DNA of 45,196 nucleotides from Bacteroidales bacterium (GCA_025454795.1 JALONT010000036.1:1-45196), one strand, 5' to 3'; shown: positions 1 through 14,514, numbered from the stretch's first letter. Numbers and translations are program-made. The notes: generated by a model from the sequence alone, not told the origin.

Positions 1-125
1 AATGTCACATTAATGTGTGTTAAAGATTAATTCTCTAATAGAATGAAAATATATTCTGGTTCTTTTAGCTCTAAAGATCTATATTTCAGTTAAATACAAG
101 AATGTGTATAAAGGGTAGTGGTTTA

Positions 126-163
126 CCAGAGAGGGGGAAAATAAGGGGGTGAGTACGTGTTAT
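126..163. repeat. Intergenic GC-rich repeat, family A, copy 1
   Basis: Read on the minus strand, this copy starts directly after the S46 peptidase stop codon with TAACACGTACTCACCCCCTT and then a C-rich stretch. Near-identical starts occur behind the maf stop codon (about 2437) and at 28745. The copy lacks the complementary arm seen in the other two, so it may be truncated. I see no gene or other signal in positions 1-125. Confidence 0.6.
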
Positions 164-2329
164 TTATTCCACAATAGTCATCTCCTTCAGCAGATACCCT
201 GCTCCGGCAAATTTGTCGATGATGAACAGTGCATACCTGATATCGAGACTGATATTTCGGCTCTGGTCAGGATTAAATGCCATATCGCTTGCAACACCTT
301 CCCAGGCTCTGTCGAAATTTATACCGATCAGATGACCATCCGCATTGATGACAGGACTGCCTGAGTTGCCCCCTGTCGTATGGTTGTCTGCAATAAAACA
401 GACAGGGACCTCTCCATCCTGCGTATATCGTCCATAATCCTTCGTATGATACAGTTGTTTCAGCTTCTCCGGGACAGCATAATCGTATATATCAGGATTA
501 TCCTTTTCGATTATGCCTTTTAATGTTGTAAAGTGCTTATAATAAACAGCATCTTTTGAAAAGTATCCTTTTATCGAACCATAGGCTACTCTCATTGTCA
601 GATTTGCATCAGGATAAAACAGGCGATCTTTGTCATACTCCATCTGAAGAGTCATGTATTTCTGATTAAGAGCTTGAATCTCAGAGGATATGCGATTTAA
701 CTCACCTCTGACATTTGCTGACAGAAACTCGCTTACACTTTTTGAAAGAACGTAGAATGGATCTTTTTTCAGTTTTTTCAGAGAACCTTTATTGAAGCCT
801 TTTACGAATGTCATGAACCTGGCCTCATCAGTAAATATGGTCTTGCTGTAAACTTTATTGGCAAAAGCCTGGAAATCTCCCTTGCATGCATTCCTGATTT
901 TAATGTATTCAGGGGCCTGCCATTGCGGTTCAAGGTTTTCGCCATACATGGTCATAACTTCAATAAAGAGTTTCTTATCTGTCTCTTTATCATAATTTCT
1001 GAAGAAGCCTTTTGCTACATTAATCAGCTCATCCTTAGCGACATTAATTTTTTCAGTGCTAAGGTTATTTCCATACATTCCTGCTAAAGTGTTCATATTC
1101 CTGGCAAATCCAACAGCCTCTGCCCCGGAGATGAAGAATACATCATTGGTGTAACTGTTAACAAGACTATAATTCGTTAGTTGAGAATACAGGTTCTTAT
1201 AGTCAGACATAATATTCCCATATTTTAGTTTTCGAGACTCATCAGCGTTTATCCATGCCAGAAGATGATTTTCATACTCCTGCTTTTTCCCGATCGTATT
1301 CATTCTTTCAAGACCCCGGGTCTCTCCTATCCACTTTTTCCATGAATTGTCCAGCCCGTATTTTTTTGATGCATACTGAAGCCGGATATGAGGATCCCCA
1401 TCCATTGCCGACTTCATTATCTCTATTTTCTTTGTCCGCAGAGCTATCATCCTGGGATTAATATAGTTTTTTACCATATCAATATAATAAGAAGGAGCAT
1501 ATTCAGAAGTTGATCCCGGATAACCCAGTACCATTGTGAAGTCGCCCTCATTCAATTTTCCAATGGAAACAGGGAATTGGTAAAGAGGCTTGTATGGGAG
1601 ATTTTCCTCTGAATAGTCTGCCGGCTTATTATCCCTCGATGCATAAATCCTGAATAAAGAGAAATCACCGGTATGCCTGGGCCATATCCAGTTATCGGAT
1701 ACATCTCCAAATTTACCGATTGCTGATGGAGGCGCACCAACGAAACGGATATCGGTGAACGTCTCATAAACAAAAAGGAAATACTGATTACCCATAAAAA
1801 AAGGTTTGATGCTTGCAGTATAACCCGTGTTTTCTACTGCTGTTTTCCTGATCTCTTCGGAATTGGTGTTCAATATTCTTTCCCTGGCGGCAATATCTAA
1901 ATCACCTGTAACTCCATTCAGCATCCTGTCAGTAACATCTTCCATCCTTTTAAGAAATGTAACGGATAATCCGGGGCAAGACAGTTCCTCTTTGTTCGAC
2001 ATTGCCCAGAAGCCATTTGTAAGATAATCATGCTCAAGAGTGGATAGCTTCTGAATCTGACTGAATCCGCAATGATGATTGGTTATCAGAAGTCCTTCGG
2101 CAGAAATAAGCTCACCGGTGCAACCGCCTCCAAATAAGACAACTGCATCTTTCATACAAGCTTTATTTACGCTGTAAATATCGTCGGCATTCAGCTTGAA
2201 ACCCTTTTCCTGCATCAGCTTGATATTATATTTCCCGATAAGCAAGGGGATCCACATTCCCTCATCGGGGAGAGCATAAATTCTTAAAGAGCTTACTAAC
2301 AACAAAAGTGAATATAAAATCTTTTTCAT
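164..2329 (-). CDS. S46 family dipeptidyl peptidase, DPP11-like (Asp/Glu-specific)
   Basis: A 721-residue exported serine exopeptidase that would release dipeptides from the N-termini of oligopeptides in the periplasm, feeding amino-acid fermentation. A hydrophobic signal peptide covers residues 1-19. The chymotrypsin-like triad is visible: His85 in TNHHCG, Asp222 in HTGDFS and Ser656 in GGNSGSP. The residue 18 positions after the catalytic Ser is Arg674. In this family that position is Arg in DPP11 (acidic P1 specificity) and Gly in DPP7 (hydrophobic P1), so acidic specificity is inferred. Length is normal for S46 (about 700-720). It lies 104 bp downstream of maf, separated by a repeat, and may be transcribed from the maf operon or from its own promoter. 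Confidence 0.93.
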   Translation of the reverse strand: MKKILYSLLLLVSSLRIYALPDEGMWIPLLIGKYNIKLMQEKGFKLNADDIYSVNKACMKDAVVLFGGGCTGELISAEGLLITNHHCGFSQIQKLSTLEHDYLTNGFWAMSNKEELSCPGLSVTFLKRMEDVTDRMLNGVTGDLDIAARERILNTNSEEIRKTAVENTGYTASIKPFFMGNQYFLFVYETFTDIRFVGAPPSAIGKFGDVSDNWIWPRHTGDFSLFRIYASRDNKPADYSEENLPYKPLYQFPVSIGKLNEGDFTMVLGYPGSTSEYAPSYYIDMVKNYINPRMIALRTKKIEIMKSAMDGDPHIRLQYASKKYGLDNSWKKWIGETRGLERMNTIGKKQEYENHLLAWINADESRKLKYGNIMSDYKNLYSQLTNYSLVNSYTNDVFFISGAEAVGFARNMNTLAGMYGNNLSTEKINVAKDELINVAKGFFRNYDKETDKKLFIEVMTMYGENLEPQWQAPEYIKIRNACKGDFQAFANKVYSKTIFTDEARFMTFVKGFNKGSLKKLKKDPFYVLSKSVSEFLSANVRGELNRISSEIQALNQKYMTLQMEYDKDRLFYPDANLTMRVAYGSIKGYFSKDAVYYKHFTTLKGIIEKDNPDIYDYAVPEKLKQLYHTKDYGRYTQDGEVPVCFIADNHTTGGNSGSPVINADGHLIGINFDRAWEGVASDMAFNPDQSRNISLDIRYALFIIDKFAGAGYLLKEMTIVE

Positions 2330-2351
2330 AATTATTATTTTCTATATCACA

Positions 2352-2440
2352 AATACTCACCCCCCTTCCCCCTCGTTGCGAAAGCAGAGAGGGGAACATC
2401 CTGAGCGGAGCGAAGGAAGGGGGTGAGTAGGTGTTATTTA
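2352..2440. repeat. Intergenic palindromic repeat, family A, copy 2
   Basis: Imperfect palindrome filling the maf to S46 peptidase spacer. The left arm (TACTCACCCCCCTTCCCCCTC, from 2354) pairs with a right arm ending GGAAGGGGGTGAGTA near 2431. On the minus strand the element starts at the maf stop codon itself (TAACACCTACTCACCCCC). It matches the elements at 126-163 and 28741-28822. Confidence 0.7.
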
Positions 2441-3021
2441 ATAAATTCCTGCAGTTCCTTATACAGCTTCTGCACAGGCAAACCAACAACATTAAAGTAT
2501 GATCCTTCAATGTGTGAGCAGGCGGCTACCCCGATCCACTCCTGTATGCCATAGGCACCTGCTTTATCATAAGGTTTGAATGTATCAATATAATAGGTAA
2601 TCTCCTCCTCTGTGAGTGCTTCAAATTTGACCCTGGTTGTATCCGAAAATGTCTTTTCCTTTCCGGATGATAAAAGTGTAACACCCGTTATAACTTCATG
2701 AGTGTTTCCTGAAAGTTCCGTAATCATCCTCCTTGCATCATCCGGATCAACAGGTTTTCCAAGAACTTTATTATTACACCAGACAATAGTGTCTGCCGTA
2801 ATAACTATCTCATTATCTGATATTTCATTCCTGAAAGACATTGCCTTTTCGCGTGCGAGGAAAAGAGGAATTGCTTCTCCGGTAAGATTTTCCGGGCAGG
2901 TTTCGTTATAGTCCCTGATTACGACATCAAACGGCAGGCCAAGTTCCAGGAGCAGCTGCTGCCTTCTGGGAGATCGTGATGCAAGGATAATCCGGTATCT
3001 GTTTAAACCTTCAAAAATCAT
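2434..3021 (-). CDS. maf: Maf-family nucleoside triphosphate pyrophosphatase
   Basis: A 195-residue Maf/HAM1-fold protein that hydrolyses non-canonical or selected NTPs (dTTP/UTP in the YhdE group) to NMP and pyrophosphate, a house-cleaning role. The family signature is clear: N-terminal ILASRSPRR at about residues 11-20, EKAMSF in the middle, ITADTIVW with its Asp-Thr at about 94-101, and the C-terminal YGIQEWIG block at about 157-164. The start lies 1 bp after the UbiA-family stop codon, so the two are translationally coupled in the lipoprotein-DUF2520-HAD-UbiA-maf operon. Confidence 0.93.
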   Translation of the reverse strand: MIFEGLNRYRIILASRSPRRQQLLLELGLPFDVVIRDYNETCPENLTGEAIPLFLAREKAMSFRNEISDNEIVITADTIVWCNNKVLGKPVDPDDARRMITELSGNTHEVITGVTLLSSGKEKTFSDTTRVKFEALTEEEITYYIDTFKPYDKAGAYGIQEWIGVAACSHIEGSYFNVVGLPVQKLYKELQEFIK

Positions 3022-3022
3022 T

Positions 3023-4006
3023 TCAGAGGAGGTTCCATGTAATTATTGCCTTAACAACGGCAGAATAAAGTATTCCTGCCAGCATTATCAGTTTCATTAT
3101 ATTGCTCGCAGCGTGGAGTTGTTTCTTATTTCTGCCGATAGCTACCAGGTATATAACAAAAAGGAGAGGCAGTACGATAACAGATGAAAGATAAATAAGG
3201 GTGATTTTATCATTGATAAAAAAATGCCAGACAAGATAAAGCATTGATAACGTGACAATTATCAGACTTACAGCTACTACTCTGGATGCAGGTATCCCGA
3301 TAACAACCGGAATAGTATTTCTTCCGTAAGCCATATCTCCTTCAAAATCCTCGATGTCCTTAATGATTTCGCGTGAAAGGGTCGTAAGAAAAGCAAACAG
3401 GGCAAAGCTTCCCACCCAGTAAAACAGGAAACCAAGTACCGGAGACTCAGCTGTATTGACAGTATAAAAACGATAAAGTGCCGGCCATTCGTAAAGAATG
3501 ACAAGCAAAGGAACAATGGCAGTCAGAATGGCTACTAATATATTCCCGATAATAAACTGTCTTTTGTAACTTACTGAATAAAAATAAAGCAATCCTGATA
3601 CTAACAGGAAAAGTATTCCCATCCATATATATCCTGCTTTCCATGAAATATAGAATCCTGCAGCCACCCCCAGGATATTGAAGATATTGTGCCACATCAT
3701 TGCCTGACGTCTGGGGATCCTGGTTCCAACAATTACCTTTCCCCTGTTTAAAAGGTCAGTTTTGATATCGAAGTAATCGTTTATAACATAACCACCTGCA
3801 GTAATAAATACCGTTGCCGCCACAAGAATTATAAAGTCATACCATGGTAACTGAAGAGCCATTGGTACCGCTTCTCCCGGGCTGCTTATTAAAGTCACAT
3901 CTATCCCGGAGAGTAGTGGTTCAATGACAAAATATCTCATCATGACCATTGTTAGGATCACAATGAGAAGGTTTTGCCATCTTATAAGTATCAGAAATTC
4001 TTTCAT
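3023..4006 (-). CDS. UbiA-family prenyltransferase (membrane)
   Basis: A 327-residue integral membrane protein of the UbiA superfamily, transferring a polyprenyl chain to an aromatic or glycerol-phosphate acceptor. Both Asp-rich Mg-pyrophosphate motifs are present: NDYFDIKTD after the second membrane segment and DIEDFEGD in the second half. About eight hydrophobic segments follow one another. I chose ATG 4006 (MKEFLIL) rather than a frame-extended start at 4030, because it lies 1 bp after the upstream HAD gene stop, matching the 1-bp spacing to maf downstream. Substrate is unknown. Homologues are often labelled geranylgeranylglycerol-phosphate geranylgeranyltransferase or 4-hydroxybenzoate/menaquinone prenyltransferase, and nothing here decides between them. 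Confidence 0.88.
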   Translation of the reverse strand: MKEFLILIRWQNLLIVILTMVMMRYFVIEPLLSGIDVTLISSPGEAVPMALQLPWYDFIILVAATVFITAGGYVINDYFDIKTDLLNRGKVIVGTRIPRRQAMMWHNIFNILGVAAGFYISWKAGYIWMGILFLLVSGLLYFYSVSYKRQFIIGNILVAILTAIVPLLVILYEWPALYRFYTVNTAESPVLGFLFYWVGSFALFAFLTTLSREIIKDIEDFEGDMAYGRNTIPVVIGIPASRVVAVSLIIVTLSMLYLVWHFFINDKITLIYLSSVIVLPLLFVIYLVAIGRNKKQLHAASNIMKLIMLAGILYSAVVKAIITWNLL

Positions 4007-4007
4007 A

Positions 4008-4529
4008 TTACCATGAAAATGCATCAGCATCCATCCAGTTGTTGTGCAGTCTTAGTACCTGTTCAATTACATCCCTGACACACCCCTCGCCACCTTTCTT
4101 ATCCGAGATATAGGTTGCAACCTGCTTTATTTCACTGTCGGCATCCGAAGGGCACACAGGGACTCCTGCTATTTTCATTACTGCATAATCCGGAATATCA
4201 TCACCCATGAAAAGTATATCAGAATCATTAAGGCCATGTTTTATTTTAAAAGCGTTATAATGGTACACCTTTGACCTGCTGTTCAGATAAATCTCATTTA
4301 TTCCCAGCTGTTTCAGGCGTTTCAGATACTCTTTAGAATTGCTGCCCGAGATAATACCGACATGGTAGCCTTTCTTTACAGCAAGCTGCAGTGCATATCC
4401 ATCACGCAAGTTTACTGTGCGGTTAGGAACGCCAAAAAGATTCAGGCTGATAGTCTGAAGCGACAATACTCCGTCGATGTCGAATACAAATGCTTTTACC
4501 CTTATAAGGTCTTCCTTGAAATTAGTCAT
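4008..4529 (-). CDS. kdsC: KdsC-like HAD phosphatase (KDO-8-phosphate phosphatase family)
   Basis: A 173-residue class C0 (capless) HAD hydrolase of the KdsC type, expected to dephosphorylate 3-deoxy-D-manno-octulosonate 8-phosphate in lipopolysaccharide core synthesis. Motif I is FDIDGVL with nucleophile Asp17 and Asp19, motif II contains SGS, motif III is MGDDIPD, and the C-terminal GGEGCVRD matches the loop (GGxGAVRE) typical of KdsC. It overlaps the DUF2520 gene by 8 bp and abuts the UbiA gene. The KDO substrate is inferred from family and length. Other KdsC-like phosphatases acting on acylneuraminate 9-phosphate look very similar. Confidence 0.88.
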   Translation of the reverse strand: MTNFKEDLIRVKAFVFDIDGVLSLQTISLNLFGVPNRTVNLRDGYALQLAVKKGYHVGIISGSNSKEYLKRLKQLGINEIYLNSRSKVYHYNAFKIKHGLNDSDILFMGDDIPDYAVMKIAGVPVCPSDADSEIKQVATYISDKKGGEGCVRDVIEQVLRLHNNWMDADAFSW

Positions 4530-5310
4530 TATCAGACAGATTATTACTTTTCATTATAGAGAGGGTCACTTCCCTGTAAACATTTTGCAGTTCAGGTGAG
4601 AAAGATAATAAATTCAGATGCTTTTCTATAGTGTCAACATCATTTCTAACAGCGGGTCCTGTCTGCGAATTTTCCGGACCGTTTTCCAGGGCCTTCGAAA
4701 TTGTTTCCATAATAAGGGGCTCCAGTATGTCAAAAGGTAAACGATCCTGTGATGCCAGTTCCTTCCCTGCAGCGAGCATGTGGTTGATAAAATTATTTAC
4801 GAAAACTGCAGCCAGGTGTAATTTTTTCCTGCGTTCATGATCAATAAACCAGGTTTTACCTCCTATTGATTCTGCAAGTTTTTTCAGCATCTCTCCTGTT
4901 CCGGTATCGGATGCTTCCAAAATAAAAGGGAGATCCCTGAATGTAATATTCCTCCCTTTTGTAAAGGTCTGAAGCGGGTAAAAAACTCCTTTTCTTTTTA
5001 CTGAAGACGGAAAAACTTCCAGTCCGTAGCTGCCTGCAGTATGTGCAACAATTGTACTCTCATGACAACGGATACTTTTAATTACCTCTTTCAGCCGGTG
5101 GTCCGGTACAGCAACTATTATTATGTTATTAGTGTCATGAAAGTTCAGCACCTCCGACCACTCTGCATTGCAGCTCCCGGCTAATGGTTTTCCATATGTT
5201 TCTGTTTCTGATACAACCTGCAGGATCTTAATGCCGGAATGATGCATTTTCATGCATAAGGCTCCGGCAACCCTTCCTGCACCTGCAAAAGATAAATTGT
5301 ATCGTACCAT
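4522..5310 (-). CDS. Rossmann-fold DUF2520 protein
   Basis: A 262-residue protein with an N-terminal NAD(P)-binding Rossmann domain (FAGAGRVAGAL at residues 8-18; IIIVAVPDH near 63-71) and a C-terminal all-helical DUF2520 domain. The layout resembles ketopantoate reductase and pyrroline-5-carboxylate reductase. The HTAGSYGLEV block followed by a GVFYPLQTFTK segment is characteristic of the DUF2520 family. Its reaction is not established. The conserved position next to KdsC-like, UbiA and Maf genes suggests a housekeeping role. It starts 9 bp after the lipoprotein gene and overlaps the next gene by 8 bp, so the whole set is one operon. Confidence 0.88.
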   Translation of the reverse strand: MVRYNLSFAGAGRVAGALCMKMHHSGIKILQVVSETETYGKPLAGSCNAEWSEVLNFHDTNNIIIVAVPDHRLKEVIKSIRCHESTIVAHTAGSYGLEVFPSSVKRKGVFYPLQTFTKGRNITFRDLPFILEASDTGTGEMLKKLAESIGGKTWFIDHERRKKLHLAAVFVNNFINHMLAAGKELASQDRLPFDILEPLIMETISKALENGPENSQTGPAVRNDVDTIEKHLNLLSFSPELQNVYREVTLSIMKSNNLSDND

Positions 5311-5318
5311 GGAAAGAA

Positions 5319-5729
5319 TTACTTTTTCCCAAATGGCTGGTATGTCATTCCGGTAACACGAATATCGTAAGTTTTATAATACTGATAATAATAAGAGGAG
5401 CTGCTGCTGTTCATCAGGTAGTTGCAATTCCAGTAAACATCTCCTGTCAGAATTATCTGATTCTTACCTTTTAAAGCTTTATAAACAGGATACATTTCAG
5501 ATGGATTGCAGAAATTATATCGTTCATAGATCCCTAGCTGAAAAGATGCAGAAGTGCTGTCCATATAATAGATATCGCTGTAATTAAAAAGTTGATTATA
5601 TTCCGGAAGAGAAAACAACAAATCTCCTTCGCAGCCGCATTTTGCCTGTTTCTTGCAGCCGTTGAATGATATTGCGGGCAGAAGGATAATCAGAGCGACA
5701 ATTATTTTACGGATCAGCCTGGCTTTCAT
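5319..5729 (-). CDS. Small predicted lipoprotein of unknown function
   Basis: A 136-residue protein starting at ATG 5729 (MKARLIRK), with a basic N-terminus, a hydrophobic stretch and a lipobox ending SFNGC at Cys25. It should be exported and lipidated. The mature part begins with a Cys-rich motif (CKKQAKCGCEG) and is rich in Tyr and Ser towards the C-terminus, including a run of Ser and Tyr near residue 110. I do not recognise a family. An in-frame ATG nine codons upstream (5756) would put extra residues before the signal peptide, so I prefer the later one. It is the first gene of the minus-strand operon running to maf. Confidence 0.7.
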   Translation of the reverse strand: MKARLIRKIIVALIILLPAISFNGCKKQAKCGCEGDLLFSLPEYNQLFNYSDIYYMDSTSASFQLGIYERYNFCNPSEMYPVYKALKGKNQIILTGDVYWNCNYLMNSSSSSYYYQYYKTYDIRVTGMTYQPFGKK

Positions 5730-5755
5730 CGTTTTCACATTTCCTTTATAACACA

Positions 5756-5786
5756 CAAAGTAAGTCTATATTTCATTGATTGCAAA
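5756..5786 (-). promoter_or_regulatory. Candidate Bacteroidota-type promoter for the lipoprotein-maf operon
   Basis: On the minus strand TTTG (5786-5783) is followed after 19 bp by TTACTTTG (5763-5756), one mismatch from TAnnTTTG. Spacing fits the -33/-7 promoter of this phylum, and the ATG at 5729 lies about 27 bp further on. Confidence 0.5.
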
Positions 5787-5840
5787 AAAAGGTGTCTTAA
5801 AAGTATATCAACAGGATTATTTCTTTAAATCTATTTAATG

Positions 5841-5956
5841 AATAACCCACCCTCCATCTCCCTCCCTTAAGGCTAAGGGAGGGAGCGATATTACTGTCTA
5901 TCAGTGGATTAAGCCCCTATCCTTAGTTTTAAGGGAAGGGGTTGGGGATGGGTCCA
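5841..5956. repeat. Nested palindromic intergenic repeat
   Basis: A 116-bp imperfect palindrome between the rpoC operon end and the lipoprotein promoter. Outer arms AACCCACCCTCCATCTCCC and GGGGTTGGGGATGGGT pair. Inside is a perfect 12-bp hairpin, CTCCCTCCCTTA with TAAGGGAGGGAG (5858-5869 with 5874-5885, 4-nt loop), and a second C-rich/G-rich pair at about 5914-5942. It has no reading frame. It resembles fragments at 30400-30465 and 33330-33358 (AACCCAC or CCCCTC arms). Confidence 0.65.
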
Positions 5957-5961
5957 TTAAC

Positions 5962-5986
5962 AAAAAAGGTGTCCTTTTGAGACACC
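5962..5986 (-). terminator. Rho-independent terminator of the rpoB-rpoC-DUF3467 transcript
   Basis: On the minus strand GGTGTC (5986-5981), a 7-nt loop and GACACC (5973-5968) form a 6-bp stem, followed by six T residues (5967-5962). It lies 24 bp past the DUF3467 stop. The core GAGGGTGTCTCAAAAGG is repeated almost exactly in the plus-strand terminator at 45065-45096. Confidence 0.8.
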
Positions 5987-6010
5987 CTCACAATCGGAGT
6001 TATGGTAATC

Positions 6011-6328
6011 TCAGGCCTGGGCTGTAGGACCCCCGAATGTCAGAGGCATAACAGGTCCGGACCCTTTTACTTCCTTGATATGTCCATGGACTGATTCAAA
6101 TTTTGCAATATTATCCTGTAACGCTGCAACAAGTCTTTTAGCATGTTCCGGAGTAAGAATAATCCTCGACTTGACCTGTGCTTTTGGTATACCGGGCATT
6201 ATCCGCACAAAATCAATTACAAATTCCGAAGCCGAATGGGTGATCACTGCCAGATTTGAATAGATTCCCTGTGCAATTTCCTCATTAAGTTCAATGCTGA
6301 TCTGGTTCTGCTCTTTTGGATCTGCCAT
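6011..6328 (-). CDS. DUF3467 domain protein
   Basis: A 105-residue cytosolic protein starting at ATG 6328 (MADPKEQNQ). An in-frame extension to 6433 would lie inside rpoC and is rejected. The central part (YSNLAVITHSASEFVIDF, then LTPEHAKRL with a conserved Asp-Asn block) is the DUF3467 signature. The molecular function is not known. The gene sits 16 bp after the rpoC stop and ahead of a terminator, so it belongs to the RNA polymerase operon, a location I associate with this family in Bacteroidota. A role linked to transcription is a guess from position only. Confidence 0.88.
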   Translation of the reverse strand: MADPKEQNQISIELNEEIAQGIYSNLAVITHSASEFVIDFVRIMPGIPKAQVKSRIILTPEHAKRLVAALQDNIAKFESVHGHIKEVKGSGPVMPLTFGGPTAQA

Positions 6329-6344
6329 CTCTTTAAAATTAATA

Positions 6345-10655
<4,311 letters not shown>

Positions 10656-10704
10656 ATACTGAATTTTTTTTATTCAATGATTAAATTAATAGTGGATAGA
10701 GCAG

Positions 10705-13700
10705 TTAATCAAGTATAACGCTCAATCCGAGACCTCTCAGTTCATGCAGTAGCACATTCAGTGATTCCGGAATGCCAGGTTGTGGCATTGGTTCTCCTTT
10801 AACTATTGCTTCATAAGCCTTTGCACGACCGACCACATCATCAGATTTAATTGTAAGGATTTCCTGGAGAATATGGGCTGCCCCGAATGCTTCAAGAGCC
10901 CAGACTTCCATTTCACCGAAACGCTGACCGCCAAACTGTGCTTTCCCACCTAACGGCTGCTGTGTAATAAGTGAATAAGGCCCTATAGAACGTGCATGCA
11001 TCTTATCGTCGACCATATGACCAAGTTTAAGCATATAGATCACACCTACTGTTGCAGGCTGGTCGAATCTTTCACCTGTTCCTCCGTCATAGAGATAAGT
11101 CTTGCCATATCTTGGCACTTCTGCTTTTTCAGTGTATTCAGTAATCTGATCGATTGTAGCACCATCGAAGATAGGAGTCGAAAACTGGAGTCCGAGTTTC
11201 TGTCCTGCCCAGCCCAGTACTGTCTCATAAATCTGCCCGAGGTTCATCCTTGAAGGCACACCAAGAGGGTTCAGAACTATATCGACAGGGGTTCCATCCT
11301 CAAGGAACGGCATATCTTCAGCGCGTACGATCCTGGCAACGATACCTTTGTTACCATGCCGTCCTGCCATTTTATCACCGACCTTGACTTTTCTCTTCTT
11401 GGCAATATATACTTTTGCAAGACGAACAATCCCTGCAGGCAGCTCATCTCCGATTGTGATATTGTATTTCTTCCTCTTATAGATTCCATCAATCTCCTTA
11501 TGCCTTAATATGTAATTGTGAAGGAGCTGCTTTATGCTGTCATTCTTCTTCTTGTCAGTGGTCCACTTGTTGGGGTTAATATTCAGAAAATCAACATCCT
11601 GTAATTGTTTAAGAGTAAATTTGCTCCCTTTCGGAATGACATCAACATTAAGATAATCTTTTACTCCCTGTGAAGTTTTGCCATTTACAAGGATAAAGAG
11701 CTTATCGACGAGTCTTGATTTGAGTTCTTCAGCGTTCTTGTTGAATTCATTTTCAATTTTGTCGAGAATCGGCTTTTCGACAGCTTTTGCTTTCCTGTCC
11801 TTTATAGCCCTTGTAAAGAGTTTCTTGTCAATTACCACACCTTCTAGTGAAGGACCTGCCTTGAGAGATGCATCTTTAACATCCCCGGCTTTATCGCCAA
11901 AGATTGCGCGCAGTAGTTTCTCTTCCGGTGAAGGATCTGATTCTCCTTTAGGTGTGATCTTACCTATAAGTATGTCGCCCGGACGGATACGTGCACCAAC
12001 CCTTATAAGACCATTCTCATCAAGGTTTTTTGTAGCCTCTTCGCTCACGTTCGGTATATCTGATGTAAGCTCCTCAAGACCGCGTTTGGTATCGCGTACT
12101 TCGAGGAGGTATTCATCGATATGAACAGATGTGAACATATCTTCCTGGACTACTTTTTCGGAAATCACAATAGCGTCTTCGAAATTGTAACCTTTCCATG
12201 GCATGAATGCCACTTTGAGGTTTCTCCCAAGAGCCAGTTCTCCTTTTTTAGTACCATAACCCTCTGTCAGAACCTGTCCTTTTTTGACTTTTTCGCCTTT
12301 CCTGACAATAGGTATAAGGTTTATGCAGGTATTCTGGTTTGTCTTTCTGTATTTCGGAAGAACATAACGTTTTGTATCATCGTCGAAGCTTACAAATTTC
12401 TCTTCATCAGTACGTGTATATCTGATGACAATCTCGTTTGAATCGACGTATTCAATCACACCGTCGCCTTCTGCAACGAAAAGGATACGGCTGTCCCGGA
12501 TCACCTGTGCTTCGAGGCCGGTACCTACAATTGCTGCTTCAGGATTGATAAGAGGTACAGCCTGTCGCATCATGTTCGATCCCATGAGAGCTCTGTTGGC
12601 ATCGTCGTGCTCAAGAAAAGGAATAAGTGATGCTGCAATGGAGGCGATCTGGTTTGGAGCTACATCTATCATATCGATCTTATTAACTTCCTCATACGGA
12701 TAGTCAGCTTCATAGCGGCATTTTGCCCTAGCTTCTTCAAAATGTCCGTCTTTTTTAAGAGGCGCATTAGCCTGGGCAATCATTTTTTCTTCTTCCTCTT
12801 CAGCACTGAGCCATACAATTCCTTCCCTGCTGAAATCGACCTGTGCATTGTTTACTTTAAGATATGGCGTCTCTATAAAACCGAGTTCATTGATCTTGGC
12901 ATAAATACAGAGAGAAGATATAAGACCGATGTTTGGTCCTTCAGGTGTTTCGATAGGACAGAGACGGCCATAGTGGGTATAGTGAACGTCCCTTACCTCG
13001 AAACCTGCCCTTTCTCGTGAGAGACCGCCTGGTCCGAGTGCCGACATACGGCGCTTGTGAGTCATTTCAGCCAGAGGATTGGTCTGGTCCATAAATTGTG
13101 AAAGCTGGTTTGTCCCGAAGAATGAATTGATAACTGATGAAAGAGTCTTTGAATTGATCAGGTCAACAGGTGTAAACACCTCATTATCCCTGACATTCAT
13201 TCTTTCCCTGATTGTACGGGCCATACGGGCAAGTCCGACTCCGAACTGGGCATAAAGCTGTTCTCCCACAGTACGTACTCTCCTGTTGCTCAGGTGGTCG
13301 ATATCATCGATATCGGTCTTCGAGTTGATCAGCTCGATAAGGTAACCGATGATCTTTATTATATCTTCCCTTGTAAGAATTTTAACATCCATCTCGGTGT
13401 TAAGACCGAGTTTTTTATTGATCCTGTAACGTCCCACTTCGCCAAGGTCATATCTCTTATCAGAGAAGAATAGCTTGTCGATAACATCGCGGGCTGTTGC
13501 TTCATCTGGTGGTTCAGCATTGCGAAGCTGGCGATAGATATATATTACTGCCTCTTTTTCAGAGTTACACGGGTCTTTCTGAAGTGTATTATATATGATG
13601 GCGTAATCCGAGAGGGTTGCGTCGTCTTTGTGCAGGAGTATTGCTTTTGCTCCTGAATCGACAATAAGATCGACATGTTCTGATTCGATCACAGTCTCCC

Positions 13701-14514
13701 TGTCGAGGATCACTTCATTTCTTTCAATAGAAACGACTTCGCCGGTATCTTCATCCACAAAGTCTTCAACCCATGTTTTCAGGACCCTGGCAGCCAGCTT
13801 GCGGCCGACCAGTTTTTTGACATTTGTTTTGGAGACTTTATGTTCTTCTGCGAGGTTGAAGATCTCAAGGATCTCCTTATCGCTTTCAAAGCCGATAGCA
13901 CGAAGAAGCGTTGTGACGGGAAGCTTTTTCTTCCTGTCGATATAAGCATACATCACGTTATTTATGTCGGTAGCAAACTCGATCCATGATCCTTTGAAAG
14001 GGATTATTCGTGCTGAATAGAGTTTTGTTCCGTTAGCATGAATGCTCTGTCCGAAGAATACTCCGGGGGATCTGTGTAACTGTGATACCACGACCCTTTC
14101 TGCTCCGTTGATGACAAACGTAGCGCGTTCGGTCATATAAGGTACGGTACCAAGGTATACATCCTGAATGACTGTATCAAAATCCTCATGTTCCGGATCA
14201 GTACAGTAAAGTTTTAGTTTAGCTTTTAAAGGAACGCTGAATGTCAGTCCGCGTTCTATACATTCTTCTATTGTATAGCGGGGAGGGTCTATATAATAAT
14301 CCAGAAACTCAAGAACGAAATTATTCCTGGTGTCAGTTATCGGGAAGTTTTCAGTAAAGACTTTAAAGAGTCCTTCCTTTTTCCTGTTCTCGGGAGTTGT
14401 TCCAAGCTGAAAAAACTCACCGAATGATTTCAACTGAACTTCCAGAAAATCAGGGTACTCAAGTTGGTTTTTCCTGGAGGCGAAACTTATTCTTTCGGTA
14501 TTTTTTGAGGACAT
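10705..14514 (-). CDS. rpoB: DNA-directed RNA polymerase subunit beta
   Basis: A 1269-residue beta subunit. The rifampicin-binding region reads [17 protein letters not shown] then [20 protein letters not shown], with the usual sensitive-type Gln, Asp, His and Ser residues at the E. coli 513, 516, 526 and 531 equivalents. The flap and C-terminal clamp motifs ([32 protein letters not shown]) are intact. The gene follows rplL with a 95-bp spacer that holds a hairpin plus T-run, so its expression relative to the ribosomal proteins is likely set by partial termination there. Confidence 0.99.
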   Translation of the reverse strand: MSSKNTERISFASRKNQLEYPDFLEVQLKSFGEFFQLGTTPENRKKEGLFKVFTENFPITDTRNNFVLEFLDYYIDPPRYTIEECIERGLTFSVPLKAKLKLYCTDPEHEDFDTVIQDVYLGTVPYMTERATFVINGAERVVVSQLHRSPGVFFGQSIHANGTKLYSARIIPFKGSWIEFATDINNVMYAYIDRKKKLPVTTLLRAIGFESDKEILEIFNLAEEHKVSKTNVKKLVGRKLAARVLKTWVEDFVDEDTGEVVSIERNEVILDRETVIESEHVDLIVDSGAKAILLHKDDATLSDYAIIYNTLQKDPCNSEKEAVIYIYRQLRNAEPPDEATARDVIDKLFFSDKRYDLGEVGRYRINKKLGLNTEMDVKILTREDIIKIIGYLIELINSKTDIDDIDHLSNRRVRTVGEQLYAQFGVGLARMARTIRERMNVRDNEVFTPVDLINSKTLSSVINSFFGTNQLSQFMDQTNPLAEMTHKRRMSALGPGGLSRERAGFEVRDVHYTHYGRLCPIETPEGPNIGLISSLCIYAKINELGFIETPYLKVNNAQVDFSREGIVWLSAEEEEEKMIAQANAPLKKDGHFEEARAKCRYEADYPYEEVNKIDMIDVAPNQIASIAASLIPFLEHDDANRALMGSNMMRQAVPLINPEAAIVGTGLEAQVIRDSRILFVAEGDGVIEYVDSNEIVIRYTRTDEEKFVSFDDDTKRYVLPKYRKTNQNTCINLIPIVRKGEKVKKGQVLTEGYGTKKGELALGRNLKVAFMPWKGYNFEDAIVISEKVVQEDMFTSVHIDEYLLEVRDTKRGLEELTSDIPNVSEEATKNLDENGLIRVGARIRPGDILIGKITPKGESDPSPEEKLLRAIFGDKAGDVKDASLKAGPSLEGVVIDKKLFTRAIKDRKAKAVEKPILDKIENEFNKNAEELKSRLVDKLFILVNGKTSQGVKDYLNVDVIPKGSKFTLKQLQDVDFLNINPNKWTTDKKKNDSIKQLLHNYILRHKEIDGIYKRKKYNITIGDELPAGIVRLAKVYIAKKRKVKVGDKMAGRHGNKGIVARIVRAEDMPFLEDGTPVDIVLNPLGVPSRMNLGQIYETVLGWAGQKLGLQFSTPIFDGATIDQITEYTEKAEVPRYGKTYLYDGGTGERFDQPATVGVIYMLKLGHMVDDKMHARSIGPYSLITQQPLGGKAQFGGQRFGEMEVWALEAFGAAHILQEILTIKSDDVVGRAKAYEAIVKGEPMPQPGIPESLNVLLHELRGLGLSVILD

